This document shows positions 8,271 through 18,224 of a DNA stretch of 48,424 bases, piece by piece (the first letter of the stretch is position 1; each line of letters starts with the position of its first letter). The position numbers and the translations under genes are program-made. Source of the stretch: SM23-32 sp964434535 (GTDB lineage Bacteria > Planctomycetota > Brocadiia > SM23-32); NCBI GenBank assembly GCA_964434535.1, contig CAYSWA010000019.1:1-48424 (forward strand), written 5' to 3'. Under the pieces are notes generated by a model. It saw only the letters and a list, made by a program, of their open reading frames with translations, was not told where the DNA came from and ran no database searches.

Positions 8271-10535
8271 ATGACGAGCCACACGCCCCATACGGACCAG
8301 GACGCGCCCGTCGCCGAAGTCGCCCTGAACCTGGCGGTGCGCAAGACCTTCGACTACCTCATCCCCGGCCCGCTCAGGGGCCAGGTGGTCGTGGGAGGGC
8401 GCGTGCGGGTGCCTTTGCGGGGCCGCAAGGCCGTGCTCGGCTACTGCGTGGGCCTCAAGGCCTCCAGCCCCCTGCCCGAGGGCGACCTGCGCGAGGTCGT
8501 CGCCGCGCTGGACAGCGAACCGCTCTTCACCCCCGTCATGCTGGAGCTGGCCCGCTGGATGGCCGGCTACTACCACTGCTCGCTGGGCGAGGCCCTGCAC
8601 GCGGCCCTTCCGGGCGCCGTGCGCCGGCGCACCAGGCGGCGCAAGGTGCGCTTTGCCGTGCTGAAACTCAGCCCCGAGGAGGCCGAGCGGCGCGCCGATG
8701 AGATATTCGACCGCAGCCCCGCTCAGAGCAAGCTGCTGCGCGCGCTGGCCGCGATGGACGGGCAGTGCGTCGCCGCCGAGCTGAAGAAGAGCACGGGCAC
8801 GTCCGAGTCGTCGCTGAAGGCGCTGGCCCGCCGCGACCTGCTGGGGCTGGAGAAGCGCGACGCCGAGCCCCGCGAGCCCCTCGGCCAGGTGAGCGCCCGG
8901 CTGGAGGAGCCCCCCCGGCTGACCGACGAGCAGCAGCGCGCCTACGAGGCGATCACCGCCCGCATGCGCGAGGGGCGCTTCGGCGTGGTGCTCTTGCAGG
9001 GCGTGACCTCCAGCGGCAAGACGGAGGTCTACCTCCAGTGCATCGCCCGCGCGGTCGAGCAGGGCAGGCAGGCCGTCGTGCTGGTGCCCGAGATCAGCCT
9101 CACCCCCCAGACGGTCCGTCACTTCAGCAGCCGGTTCCGGCGGCTCGCCGTGCTGCACAGCCGCCTGACCGAGGCGGAGCGGCGCGAGCAGTGGAACGCC
9201 ATCCGCCGGGCCGAGGCGGACGTGGTGATCGGCGCCCGCTCGGCCATATTCGCTCCGGCGGCGAAGCTCGCCCTGCTGGTCATCGACGAGGAGCACGAGA
9301 ACAGCTTCAAGCAGGACAGCGTGCCCCGCTACCACGCGCGGGACGTGGGCATCATGCGGGCGAAGCTCGACGACGCCCTGGTGGTGCTCGGCTCGGCCAC
9401 GCCCTCGCTGGAGAGCTACTACAACAGCCTGACGGGCAAGTACGAGCGCCTGGAGCTGACCCGCCGCATCGGCGGCCACCCCCTGCCGGCGGTCGAGGTG
9501 GTGAACATGCGCCAGCAGTGGGGCCCGGGGCGGCGCCCCCGCGTGATCAGCCGCCGCCTGGAGGCGCGCATGCGCGCCAGCCTGGAGCGCGGCGAGCAGG
9601 TGATCCTGTTCATGAACCGGCGCGGCTTCTCGCCGTTCATCCACTGCCCCCGCTGCGGCTACGTGCTCAAGTGCGACAGGTGCGACATCACGCTGAACTA
9701 CCATCGGCGCATAAACGCGGTGGCCTGCCACTACTGCGGCCACCAGCAGCGCCCCCCGGACCGCTGCCCCGAGTGCGCCCTGGAGGGGCTGCGCTTCAGC
9801 GGCACGGGCACCGAGCGCATCGAGGCGGCCGTGCAGGAGCTCTTCCCCGAGGAGCAGGCGATCCGCATGGACAGCGACACCACGCGGGCGCGCCACGCCC
9901 ACGAGCAGAAGCTCGGCGAGTTCCGCGAGCGGCGCGCCGCCATTCTGATCGGCACGCAGATGATCGCGAAGGGGCTGGACTTCCCGAACGTGACGACCGT
10001 CGGCGTGGTCAACGCCGACGTGGCGCTGCACCTGCCGGATTTCCGCTCGCGGGAGCGCACCTTCCAACTGCTGGCGCAGGTGGCGGGCCGCACGGGCCGG
10101 GGGCCGGCGGGCGGCCGGGTGATCGTGCAGAGCTTCATGGCAGAGGACCCGAGCATCCAGGCGGCGGCGCGCCACGACTACGAGGCATTCGCCCGCGAGG
10201 AACTGCCGCACCGGCGCGAGCTGGGCTATCCGCCGTTCGGCCGGATGGTGCGCATCATCTGTCGCGGGCGCAAAGCGCGGCGGGTGGAGGGCTACGCCGC
10301 CGACCTGGGCGCGGCGCTGCGCACGCTCTGCCGGGAGATGGACGACGGCTCGCAGGTGCTCGGCCCGGCAGCGGCGCCGGTGGCCCAGATCAAGGGGCGC
10401 CACCGCCGGCACCTTCTGGTCAAGTGCCCGGAGGCGCGTTCGGTCAGGCGCCTGCTGGAGGGCGCCTGCGAGCTGCTCAAAGGCCCCTCCGGGGTGAAGG
10501 TAGTAGTGGACGTGGACCCGGTCAGTATGCTATAG
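8271..10535 (+). CDS. priA: Primosomal protein N' (replication restart helicase PriA)
   Basis: A 754-residue 3'-5' superfamily 2 DNA helicase that reloads the replisome at stalled forks. The N-terminal DNA-binding domain (VRKTFDYLIP...VRVPLRGRKAVLGY) is followed by Walker A GVTSSGKTEVY near residue 248, DEEH in VIDEEHENSFKQ near 338, and the cysteine zinc-binding insert (CPRCG, CDRC, CHYCG, CPEC; about 459-505). The helicase C motif GTQMIAKGLDFPNVT and the arginine finger region GRTGRG are present. The ATG at 8271 is preferred because the promoter -10 covers the earlier ATG; its ribosome site is weak (GAGAGAA). It is probably monocistronic. Confidence 0.96.
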   Translation: MTSHTPHTDQDAPVAEVALNLAVRKTFDYLIPGPLRGQVVVGGRVRVPLRGRKAVLGYCVGLKASSPLPEGDLREVVAALDSEPLFTPVMLELARWMAGYYHCSLGEALHAALPGAVRRRTRRRKVRFAVLKLSPEEAERRADEIFDRSPAQSKLLRALAAMDGQCVAAELKKSTGTSESSLKALARRDLLGLEKRDAEPREPLGQVSARLEEPPRLTDEQQRAYEAITARMREGRFGVVLLQGVTSSGKTEVYLQCIARAVEQGRQAVVLVPEISLTPQTVRHFSSRFRRLAVLHSRLTEAERREQWNAIRRAEADVVIGARSAIFAPAAKLALLVIDEEHENSFKQDSVPRYHARDVGIMRAKLDDALVVLGSATPSLESYYNSLTGKYERLELTRRIGGHPLPAVEVVNMRQQWGPGRRPRVISRRLEARMRASLERGEQVILFMNRRGFSPFIHCPRCGYVLKCDRCDITLNYHRRINAVACHYCGHQQRPPDRCPECALEGLRFSGTGTERIEAAVQELFPEEQAIRMDSDTTRARHAHEQKLGEFRERRAAILIGTQMIAKGLDFPNVTTVGVVNADVALHLPDFRSRERTFQLLAQVAGRTGRGPAGGRVIVQSFMAEDPSIQAAARHDYEAFAREELPHRRELGYPPFGRMVRIICRGRKARRVEGYAADLGAALRTLCREMDDGSQVLGPAAAPVAQIKGRHRRHLLVKCPEARSVRRLLEGACELLKGPSGVKVVVDVDPVSML

Positions 10536-10596
10536 GAGGTGCTGGAAGACGGGCCGGCGCAAGCCCGCAGGGCCTCTGAGGGGGCTGAAAAACGGT

Positions 10597-10625
10597 TTGA
10601 CAAACGGAAAGGGATGGGCTATTAT
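10597..10625 (+). promoter_or_regulatory. Strong sigma-70 promoter for the bitopic-protein operon
   Basis: TTGACA (10597-10602), exactly 17 nt, TATTAT (10620-10625). This is the closest match to consensus in the window. The start codon of the first long gene is about 210 nt downstream, so the mRNA carries a long leader. Confidence 0.75.
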
Positions 10626-10631
10626 CCCAGC

Positions 10632-10838
10632 GTCCATCCGGCGGCCGGATCGCCAGGGGCCGCTGAGGGGGTCTCCATGTGCAGCGAGACGCCGCACAAC
10701 TGCAGGCAGTTTTCTGATCTGACAGAGCACGTCGCCGCTGGGAGGAGGTGATGGTCTTTCGCATTCGCCGGTAGCTGTCGATGAGGATGCGCATGACAGG
10801 CGCAGCTGTTCACTCAGGTTCCTTAAGGGGTAAGCGAG
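10632..10838 (+). other. Long structured 5' leader with two tiny ORFs
   Basis: The leader contains a 24-codon ORF (10677-10751) whose stop overlaps the ATG of a 7-codon ORF, MVFRIRR (10751-10774; TGATG). The overlap sits inside a near-perfect anti-16S sequence, GGAGGAGGTGATG. Small hairpins are visible: AACTG-CAGG-CAGTT near 10697, and CTGTC/GACAG (about 10775-10800). The spacing from GGAGG to ATG 10751 is only 2 nt, poor for initiation, so this may act as a pause or coupling site. Function unknown; no known riboswitch is recognised. Confidence 0.35.
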
Positions 10839-11726
10839 ATGAGCCCAAGCGCGCAGGAGACTAAAAGCCAGATCGCCGAGATGCGAGAAGGGCTCCGGTC
10901 GACCCGTCAGTCGATGAAGGTGGGCAAAGCCGTCGGCATCCTGGCGGTCATTGTGGGGCTGGCAATCGTGGCTTTGTACGTGAACGCGTTCATCCAGTTG
11001 GGCAAGCGGGTCGTACAGTCGCCGAGGATTCCGCAGATTGCACGCCAGCGCGTGCAGCAGTTCCAGTTCGACAGGACGGTGCGCCACGTGCTGGAGGCCG
11101 CCGGGCCGGCCTACCTCGAGGAGGCCAAGGCGCTGGCCGAAGAGATGGACCTGATGCAGACCATCCAGGAGCAAGCGCAGTTGATGCTGGAGGACCTGCG
11201 CCCGGTGCTGCGCAAGGAGGTGCAGCGGATCCAGCCTCAGATTCAGCAGGCCATCCAGGCGCAGGGCCAGCAGACACTGGCTGACCTGGAAGGGATGCTT
11301 CAGGACAAGATCGAGACCCGCCTGACGGCCATCCTGGCCAAGCAGAGCGGCCGCCTGGCCGAGACCGGCGCCACCCGGGAGAAGCTCGCGGAAGCGGTCG
11401 CCAACCTGCAGGAGGCGAGCCTGGAAGCATTCCAGACGGCGTTGCGAGCCCGCAAGGGCGATCTCGACGCGGAGCTGACGAAGTTCAACGCTCTGCTGGA
11501 GGAGATCCCTTCCCTGCGCGAGATGGGCAAGGCGGAGATCCAGCGGGACCTGCGCGACGTGCTCCTCGCCCTGCTGAAACACAAACTGCCCGACTACGAG
11601 TTCAGGGGGATGGGCCCCGCCGCAGAGCGTGGCGCCCCCCCCGGACGGCCCGCAGAGGTCGAAGAGATCATCGAGAAGGCCAGGGACCGCCACATACCGG
11701 AAGGCCCACAGCAGGAGGGTGAGTGA
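10839..11726 (+). CDS. Bitopic membrane coiled-coil protein A, unknown
   Basis: A 295-residue protein of no family I recognise. A cytoplasmic N-terminus of about 27 residues precedes one TM helix (VGILAVIVGLAIVALYVNAF, about 30-52). The rest is strongly helical and charged with Gln-rich heptads (QEQAQLMLEDLRPVLRKEV, QPQIQQAIQAQGQQTLADL), so a long extracytoplasmic coiled coil is likely. The C-terminus is Pro/Glu-rich. AAGGGG precedes the ATG. The next gene encodes the same topology and starts on this gene's stop (TGATG), so the two are translationally coupled and probably form a hetero-oligomer. No enzymatic motif is seen. Confidence 0.75.
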   Translation: MSPSAQETKSQIAEMREGLRSTRQSMKVGKAVGILAVIVGLAIVALYVNAFIQLGKRVVQSPRIPQIARQRVQQFQFDRTVRHVLEAAGPAYLEEAKALAEEMDLMQTIQEQAQLMLEDLRPVLRKEVQRIQPQIQQAIQAQGQQTLADLEGMLQDKIETRLTAILAKQSGRLAETGATREKLAEAVANLQEASLEAFQTALRARKGDLDAELTKFNALLEEIPSLREMGKAEIQRDLRDVLLALLKHKLPDYEFRGMGPAAERGAPPGRPAEVEEIIEKARDRHIPEGPQQEGE

Positions 11727-12916
11727 TGAGTGAACAGACTCCCGAGAAGCCTGAGGGCGGCGTTCCTCAGGACGTGGCGGACGGCCTCAGTGTGCTGGCC
11801 AGCGAGGTGCGCGCGGCGGAGATGCGGGCTGCCCGTGGCTGGAAGATCGCACTGGTCTTCTGGATCATCCTGCTGGTCGTCATCGCCGGATACCTGTACT
11901 TCCTGGTCTACCAACGGCTCGCGGAAGGGCTCCAGCCCGAGAACGTAGTGGCCATGGCGGTCACCACGGTCGAGAAACAGGTAGGCTACGAACTGGGCTC
12001 GACCAGGTTCAATGAATACCTGGCGGCACAGGCCAAGAACAGGGCCCCCGAGGTTATGCGGGAAATCCTCAAGCCCCAGGTGGAGAGCCTGATCGCCGGC
12101 CTCCCCTCCAGGCGGGCTGATGCGGTGGCCCTCGTCGAGGAAAGGGTCCCCGGGCTGATGGACCACGGCGTCGATTGGCTGGAGAACCAAGTCATGCCCC
12201 AGGCCAACGCCCGGCTGCTCGCCGAGATCGATGCCGGCGTCGACAGCCTGCTCGATCAGGTCGACGATGACCTGAGCCGCATCATCGAAGAAGCGGTCCA
12301 GAGCGTCGGCGGCGACGTGGAGAAGCTCACCGACAAGCAGGCCCTGCGCGTCGCCATGCACGGCGCGTTCGAAGATGCCATGGGCGACGTGCTCGACGAG
12401 CTGCTCGAGGACATCGACGAGAAGGTCGGCTCCGTGCGCAAGGAGATGGCCTCGCTCGTCGAAGACTACAAGGCAGGCGACCTGACCCACGAGCAGCGGC
12501 TGGAGATCCGGCTGGTGCAACTGGTGCGGGCGCTCTTCGAAGAAGGCATCGACGAAGCCCTCGAGGACTACGAGGGCCCCTTCGCCGAGCTGCGCGGCCT
12601 GCTGGAACAGCTCGACCTGCCCGAGGACGTCTCCCTCGACGTGCTGCGCCAGGCCCGCGACCCCCGGATCGGAATGCCGGACCTGAGCCGGGTGCCCGAA
12701 GAAGCGCGCGAGAAGGTCGAAGAGGCGATCCGAAGCATCCCCAGGCGAGCGGTACCCATCGACGTCCACACCCCCGGCGTAGAAGCGCCGGCCGGACGCC
12801 GCATGGGCCCGCCGCCGGACCTGCCCACGGGCCCGCCGCCGGACCTGGAGAGCAAGGTCGAGGAGGGCATCCCCGAAGAGGCCAGGAGAGCGCGGGAGCA
12901 GCATCAGCAACAGTAG
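11726..12916 (+). CDS. Bitopic membrane coiled-coil protein B, unknown
   Basis: A 396-residue protein with an N-terminal cytoplasmic tail, one TM helix (IALVFWIILLVVIAGYLYFLVY, about 48-70) and a long acidic helical region (DAGVDSLLDQVDDDLSRII, ALEDYEGPFAELRGLLEQL). The C-terminus carries two GPPPDL repeats. Topology and helical character match the upstream protein, suggesting an ancient duplication or a heteromeric pair, though similarity is low by eye. ATG 11726 overlaps the upstream stop and has AGGAGGG about 6 nt before it; a GTG at 11723 is an alternative start. Function unknown; an envelope scaffold or stress sensor is speculative. Confidence 0.75.
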   Translation: MSEQTPEKPEGGVPQDVADGLSVLASEVRAAEMRAARGWKIALVFWIILLVVIAGYLYFLVYQRLAEGLQPENVVAMAVTTVEKQVGYELGSTRFNEYLAAQAKNRAPEVMREILKPQVESLIAGLPSRRADAVALVEERVPGLMDHGVDWLENQVMPQANARLLAEIDAGVDSLLDQVDDDLSRIIEEAVQSVGGDVEKLTDKQALRVAMHGAFEDAMGDVLDELLEDIDEKVGSVRKEMASLVEDYKAGDLTHEQRLEIRLVQLVRALFEEGIDEALEDYEGPFAELRGLLEQLDLPEDVSLDVLRQARDPRIGMPDLSRVPEEAREKVEEAIRSIPRRAVPIDVHTPGVEAPAGRRMGPPPDLPTGPPPDLESKVEEGIPEEARRAREQHQQQ

Positions 12917-12942
12917 AAAGGCGCCCATCCTGACGACGTGAA

Positions 12943-13039
12943 AAGGAGCGCAGCCGGCGACGCCGCCGCCGACGTGGGAGGGTCATCCGGTTCTTCATCC
13001 GTTTCGATTCCCTCGGCGGGCGGCCCGGCTGCGCTCCTT
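12943..13039 (+). repeat. 15-bp inverted repeat, possible structured terminator
   Basis: Left arm AAGGAGCGCAGCCGG (12943-12957) and right arm CCGGCTGCGCTCCTT (13025-13039) are perfectly complementary across 67 nt. Inner segments CCGCCGA and TCGGCGG can extend it. A pyrimidine-rich tract (CTTCTTCC) follows. It may end the bitopic-protein operon or be a small repeat element. Confidence 0.5.
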
Positions 13040-13099
13040 CTTCCTCTCCGCCTGCTGGCCCGAAGGGCCGGCAGTGAGCGGAAGAATCCCATATTCCGC

Positions 13100-13128
13100 T
13101 TGACAAGCCCCTGCCCACTCAGTACGCT
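13100..13128 (+). promoter_or_regulatory. Possible promoter for polA-coaE-rho
   Basis: TTGACA (13100-13105), 17 nt, TACGCT (13123-13128). The -35 is perfect and the -10 weak. It would give a leader of about 285 nt before polA. Confidence 0.4.
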
Positions 13129-13420
13129 GGAGTTCTGTTCATCCCGAGGGGCACACGTTCGGCTTACAGTCGGTCCTGGCCAGACGGCCTCCGCCCACCG
13201 TTCAGTCGGCAGACCCCGTTAGCCCCGGCGCAGAGCCCGCGACGCAGCCGTCGGCGTCCGTGCGCAGCCGGGGGGCCAGACCCGGAACCCGACGCCTTCT
13301 GAACAGGCGCAAGACGGCCGCCCCCGGCCCGCCAGAGACCGGGCAAGCCCGCGGCCGCTCCAACGTATCCTCTGCCGGGGCCCCCGGCCCGACGGCCGGA
13401 GCCCGAAGCGGTGCAGCGCC

Positions 13421-16171
13421 ATGCCGCAGACCTTGTTCGTCATCGACGCCTTCGCCCACATCTACCAGTTCTTCTACGCCATCCGGGGCCTGAGCGGCCC
13501 CGACGGAGAGCCGGTCAACGCCGTCTACGGACTGGCCCGCATGATCGAGGGCCTGCGCCGCGACTACGAGCCCGACTACATGGTCGTCGCCTTCGACGGG
13601 GAGGGCGAGCTGGTCCGCCGCCGGATCTACGAGGACTACAAGGCCGGGCGGCCCCCCATGCCGCAGGACATGCAGCGCCAGTTGCCCCTGATCCACGAGA
13701 TGCTCGACGCGCTCGGCATCCCCCAGCTCTCCGTGCCCGGGCACGAGGCCGACGATATCCTGGCCGCCGCCGCCGAACGGGCCGCCGAGCGGGGCGTCGA
13801 GACCGTGATCGTCACCACGGACAAGGACGCCGAACAGCTCGTCAGCGAGCACGTCCGCGTGCTCCACGTCCATAAGGACCGCGAGCAGATGCTCGACCCC
13901 GAGGCGCTGAAGCAGAAGAAAGGCATCGCGCCCGACCAGGTGGTGGACGTTATGTCGCTGGCCGGCGACAGCACCGACAACGTGCCCGGCGTCCCCGGCG
14001 TCGGGCCGAAGACGGCGCTGAAGCTGATCCGGCAGTTCGGCAGCGTCCAGAACCTTTACGAACACCTGGGCGAGGTCAGCGGCGAGAAACTGCGCGAGAA
14101 GCTGCGGGAGCATCGCGACGACGTGGAGCTCGCCGCCCGGCTCGTGCGGCTCAAGAAGGATATACCGCTGGAGCTGGACCTGGAGGAATGCAGCGAGCAG
14201 CGGCGAGACCCGTCGCGCGCGCAGCAGTTCTACCGGGCGCTCGGCTTCCGCTCGCTGGGGCGCGAGTCGGAAGCCAACGGAGCGGCCGGCGCCTGGCGAG
14301 GAGGCCAGGGCTCGCTCTTCCCCGATTCCGAAGGCAATCCCGCCGCGCTCGCCACCCGGGCCGCCGTCGAGGCCGACTACGCCGCCGTCACCGATCTGGA
14401 CGCCCTCCGGGAGCTGGTCGAGACGCTCCGGGCGAAGGACGCCGTATCGGTCGACCTGGAGACCACGAGCCTGGAGCCGCGCCGGGCGCGCATCGTCGGC
14501 CTCGCCTTCAGCTGGGAGCCGGGCCAGGGCCTCTACGTGGCCACGGCCGGCCCGAGGGGGGCGCGGTTCTGCCCGCCCGAGCAGGCCGTCGAGCTGCTGC
14601 GTCCCGTGCTGGAGGCCGAAAGGCCGGCCAAGCTGGGGCAGAACCTGAAGTACGACGTGGCCGTGCTGAAGAACTACGGCGTCGAGCTGGGGGGGCTGGA
14701 GTGCGATTCCATGGTGGCCAGCTACCTGCTGCGCCCGGCGAGCCGCACGCACAACCTGGACGCCCTCGCCGAGCGCTACCTCGGCTACCGGACGGTCAAG
14801 ATCGACGCGCTGATCGGCACGGGCAAGGACGAGATCACCATGGACCGCGTCCCGATCGACGAGGTGACCCCCTACGCCTGCGAGGATGCCGACGTGGCGC
14901 TGCGGCTCTGCCGCCTGCTCAGCGAAGGGCTCAGGGAGCAGGAGCTCTGGGGCCTGTTCAGCCGCCTGGAGCTGCCCCTGGTGCCGGTGCTGGCGGCGAT
15001 GGAATGGATCGGGGTCAAGATCGACGTGGAACAACTGAAGGCAATCAGCACGGAATTTGCATCTGAACTCGCTGACTTAGAACGCGACATCTACCGGGAG
15101 GCAGGTCGCGAGCTCAACGTCAACTCCCCGCAGCAGCTCAGCCGCCTCATGTTCGAGGAGATGGAGCTGCCGCCGCCGCGGGGCAGACGACGCACCACGG
15201 GCTACTCGACAGCCAGCGACGTCCTGAAGGCGCTCAAGGACGACCACCCCATCGCGGCCTACGTGCTGCGCTACAGGGAGCTGAGCAAGCTCAAGTCGAC
15301 CTACGCCGACGCCCTGCTGGAGATGGTCAACCCCGAGACGGGACGGGTACACACCTCCTTCAACCAGACCGTGACGGCCACGGGGCGCCTGAGCAGCAGC
15401 GACCCGAACCTGCAGAACATCCCCGTGCGCACCGAGCTGGGGCGGCGCATCCGCCGGGCCTTCGTGGCCGGCGCCGAGGACATGTCGCTCGTCAGCGCCG
15501 ACTACTCCCAGGTCGAGCTGCGCCTGGTGGCGCACTGCTCGGGCGACCCGGCGCTGAGCCGGGCCTTCCAGGAGGAGCGCGACATCCACCGCTTCGTCGC
15601 CGCCCAGGTCAACGACCTGCCCGAGGAGGAAGTCACCGACGCGATGCGCCAGCAGGCCAAAGCCGTCAACTTCGGCATCATCTACGGCCTGAGCCCCTAC
15701 GGGCTGGCCGGGCAGATCGACGTGCCCGTGCCGCAGGCCGAGCGGTTCATCGAGGACTACTTCCGCCGCTACCCGCGCGTGCGCGAGTTCATCGAGGAGA
15801 CGATCGAGCGGGCGCGCCGCGACCAGTTCGTGCGCACGCTGGCCGGCAGGAAGCGGCGCATCGAAGGCATCCGCGCCTCGGGCGCCCGGCGCAATGCCGC
15901 CGAGCGCATCGCCGTCAACACCGTGGTGCAGGGCTCGGCGGCCGACCTGATCAAGCTGGCCATGATCGAGATACATCGCGAGCTGCCGAAGGTCAGCCGG
16001 CGCGCCAGGATGCTGATCCAGATACACGACGAGCTGGTCTTCGAGGCGCCCGACCATGAGGTGGAGGCCGTCGCGGCCTTCGTCGAACGGAAGATGAGCG
16101 GCGCACTGGAGCTCGACGTGCCGCTGAAGGTGGACATCGCCGTGGCCAAGAACTGGGCGGACGCGAAATGA
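13421..16171 (+). CDS. polA: DNA polymerase I
   Basis: A 916-residue three-domain enzyme. Residues 1 to about 265 form the 5' nuclease (FVIDAFAHIYQFFYAI, HEADDILAAA, TTDKDAEQLV, LAGDSTDNVPGVPGVG). About 310-500 form the 3'-5' proofreading exonuclease with all acidic residues intact (VDLETTS, NLKYD, ACEDAD), unlike many polA genes where this domain is dead. The polymerase domain has motif A DYSQVELRL (about 693), motif B RQQAKAVNFGIIYGLSPYG (about 745) and motif C QIHDELVFEAP (about 866). The ribosome site is weak. Its stop overlaps the coaE start (ATGA), so translation is coupled. Confidence 0.97.
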   Translation: MPQTLFVIDAFAHIYQFFYAIRGLSGPDGEPVNAVYGLARMIEGLRRDYEPDYMVVAFDGEGELVRRRIYEDYKAGRPPMPQDMQRQLPLIHEMLDALGIPQLSVPGHEADDILAAAAERAAERGVETVIVTTDKDAEQLVSEHVRVLHVHKDREQMLDPEALKQKKGIAPDQVVDVMSLAGDSTDNVPGVPGVGPKTALKLIRQFGSVQNLYEHLGEVSGEKLREKLREHRDDVELAARLVRLKKDIPLELDLEECSEQRRDPSRAQQFYRALGFRSLGRESEANGAAGAWRGGQGSLFPDSEGNPAALATRAAVEADYAAVTDLDALRELVETLRAKDAVSVDLETTSLEPRRARIVGLAFSWEPGQGLYVATAGPRGARFCPPEQAVELLRPVLEAERPAKLGQNLKYDVAVLKNYGVELGGLECDSMVASYLLRPASRTHNLDALAERYLGYRTVKIDALIGTGKDEITMDRVPIDEVTPYACEDADVALRLCRLLSEGLREQELWGLFSRLELPLVPVLAAMEWIGVKIDVEQLKAISTEFASELADLERDIYREAGRELNVNSPQQLSRLMFEEMELPPPRGRRRTTGYSTASDVLKALKDDHPIAAYVLRYRELSKLKSTYADALLEMVNPETGRVHTSFNQTVTATGRLSSSDPNLQNIPVRTELGRRIRRAFVAGAEDMSLVSADYSQVELRLVAHCSGDPALSRAFQEERDIHRFVAAQVNDLPEEEVTDAMRQQAKAVNFGIIYGLSPYGLAGQIDVPVPQAERFIEDYFRRYPRVREFIEETIERARRDQFVRTLAGRKRRIEGIRASGARRNAAERIAVNTVVQGSAADLIKLAMIEIHRELPKVSRRARMLIQIHDELVFEAPDHEVEAVAAFVERKMSGALELDVPLKVDIAVAKNWADAK

Positions 16172-16821
16172 CAAGCCCCACCTCCGATTGCCGGCCGGCG
16201 CCCGTGGTGGGCATCGTCGGCGGGCTGGCCAGCGGCAAGAGCACCGCGGCCCGCCTGATGGCCGAGCGCGGCGCCCGCGTGGTCGACGCGGACCGGATCG
16301 TCCACCAGGTGCTGCGCCGCCCCGAGGTGCGCGAGGAGATCCGCCAGGAGTTCGGCGAGGAGATGCTGGACGAGCAGGGCCGGGTCGTGCCGGCCCGGCT
16401 CGCCCGCGAGGCCTTCGGCCGGGCCGGGCGCGTGGAGGCGCTCAACGCCATCGTCCACCCGCCGGTGCTGGAAGAGATACGCCAGGAACTCCAGCGGCTC
16501 GCCGGGCGGGCGGACGTGCCGCTGGTGGCGCTCGACGCGGCGCTGCTGGTGGAGACCGGGCTCGACCGCAAGCTCTGCACGGCGGTCCTCTTCGTGGAGG
16601 CGCCACGTGAGCTGCGCCGCCTGCGGGCCGCCGCACGGGGGATCGACGAGGAGCAGTTTACGCGGCGCGAGGAGGCCCAGGCTCCCCTGGAGCAGAAGCG
16701 GGCCCGCGCCGATTACACGATCCAGAACGCCGGCTCGCTCGACGAGCTGGCCGCAGAACTGGACCGGCTCTGGCCGGAACTACACAAGGGAGAACCGGAG
16801 CGGGCGTCGGCGAACGGCTGA
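16168..16821 (+). CDS. coaE: Dephospho-CoA kinase
   Basis: A 217-residue P-loop kinase that phosphorylates the 3'-hydroxyl of dephospho-CoA, the last step of CoA synthesis. The Walker A motif is GGLASGKST (residues about 18-26). The family signatures RVVDADRIVHQVL, VHPPVLEEI and ALLVETGLD are present, as is a lid region ending QKRARADYTIQNAGS. Its ATG overlaps the polA stop by 4 nt; rho follows after 47 nt. The polA-coaE-rho order is what I would expect in planctomycete-like genomes (recollection, unchecked). Confidence 0.95.
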   Translation: MTSPTSDCRPAPVVGIVGGLASGKSTAARLMAERGARVVDADRIVHQVLRRPEVREEIRQEFGEEMLDEQGRVVPARLAREAFGRAGRVEALNAIVHPPVLEEIRQELQRLAGRADVPLVALDAALLVETGLDRKLCTAVLFVEAPRELRRLRAAARGIDEEQFTRREEAQAPLEQKRARADYTIQNAGSLDELAAELDRLWPELHKGEPERASANG

Positions 16822-16868
16822 CCTCCCGCCCACGACCACAAGACGAGAATCACCCTGAGGAGGAAGAC

Positions 16869-18194
<1,326 letters not shown>

Positions 18195-18224
18195 ACGCCC
18201 GCCGAGCCGCTCCGGGGGTCCGCC

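Larger units (their letters stand above)
12917..13420. other. 504-base intergenic region with inverted repeat and polA promoter
   Basis: I see no gene here. It holds a 15-bp perfect inverted repeat (12943-12957 and 13025-13039) with a shorter nested complement between the arms, then a promoter-like pair at 13100-13128, then about 290 nt of GC-rich leader before polA. The leader has no convincing start plus ribosome site. Confidence 0.5.

Noticed and set aside
13129..13420. Short protein-coding frame in the polA leader
   Set aside because: Frames here overlap polA out of register and lack ribosome sites or recognisable motifs.
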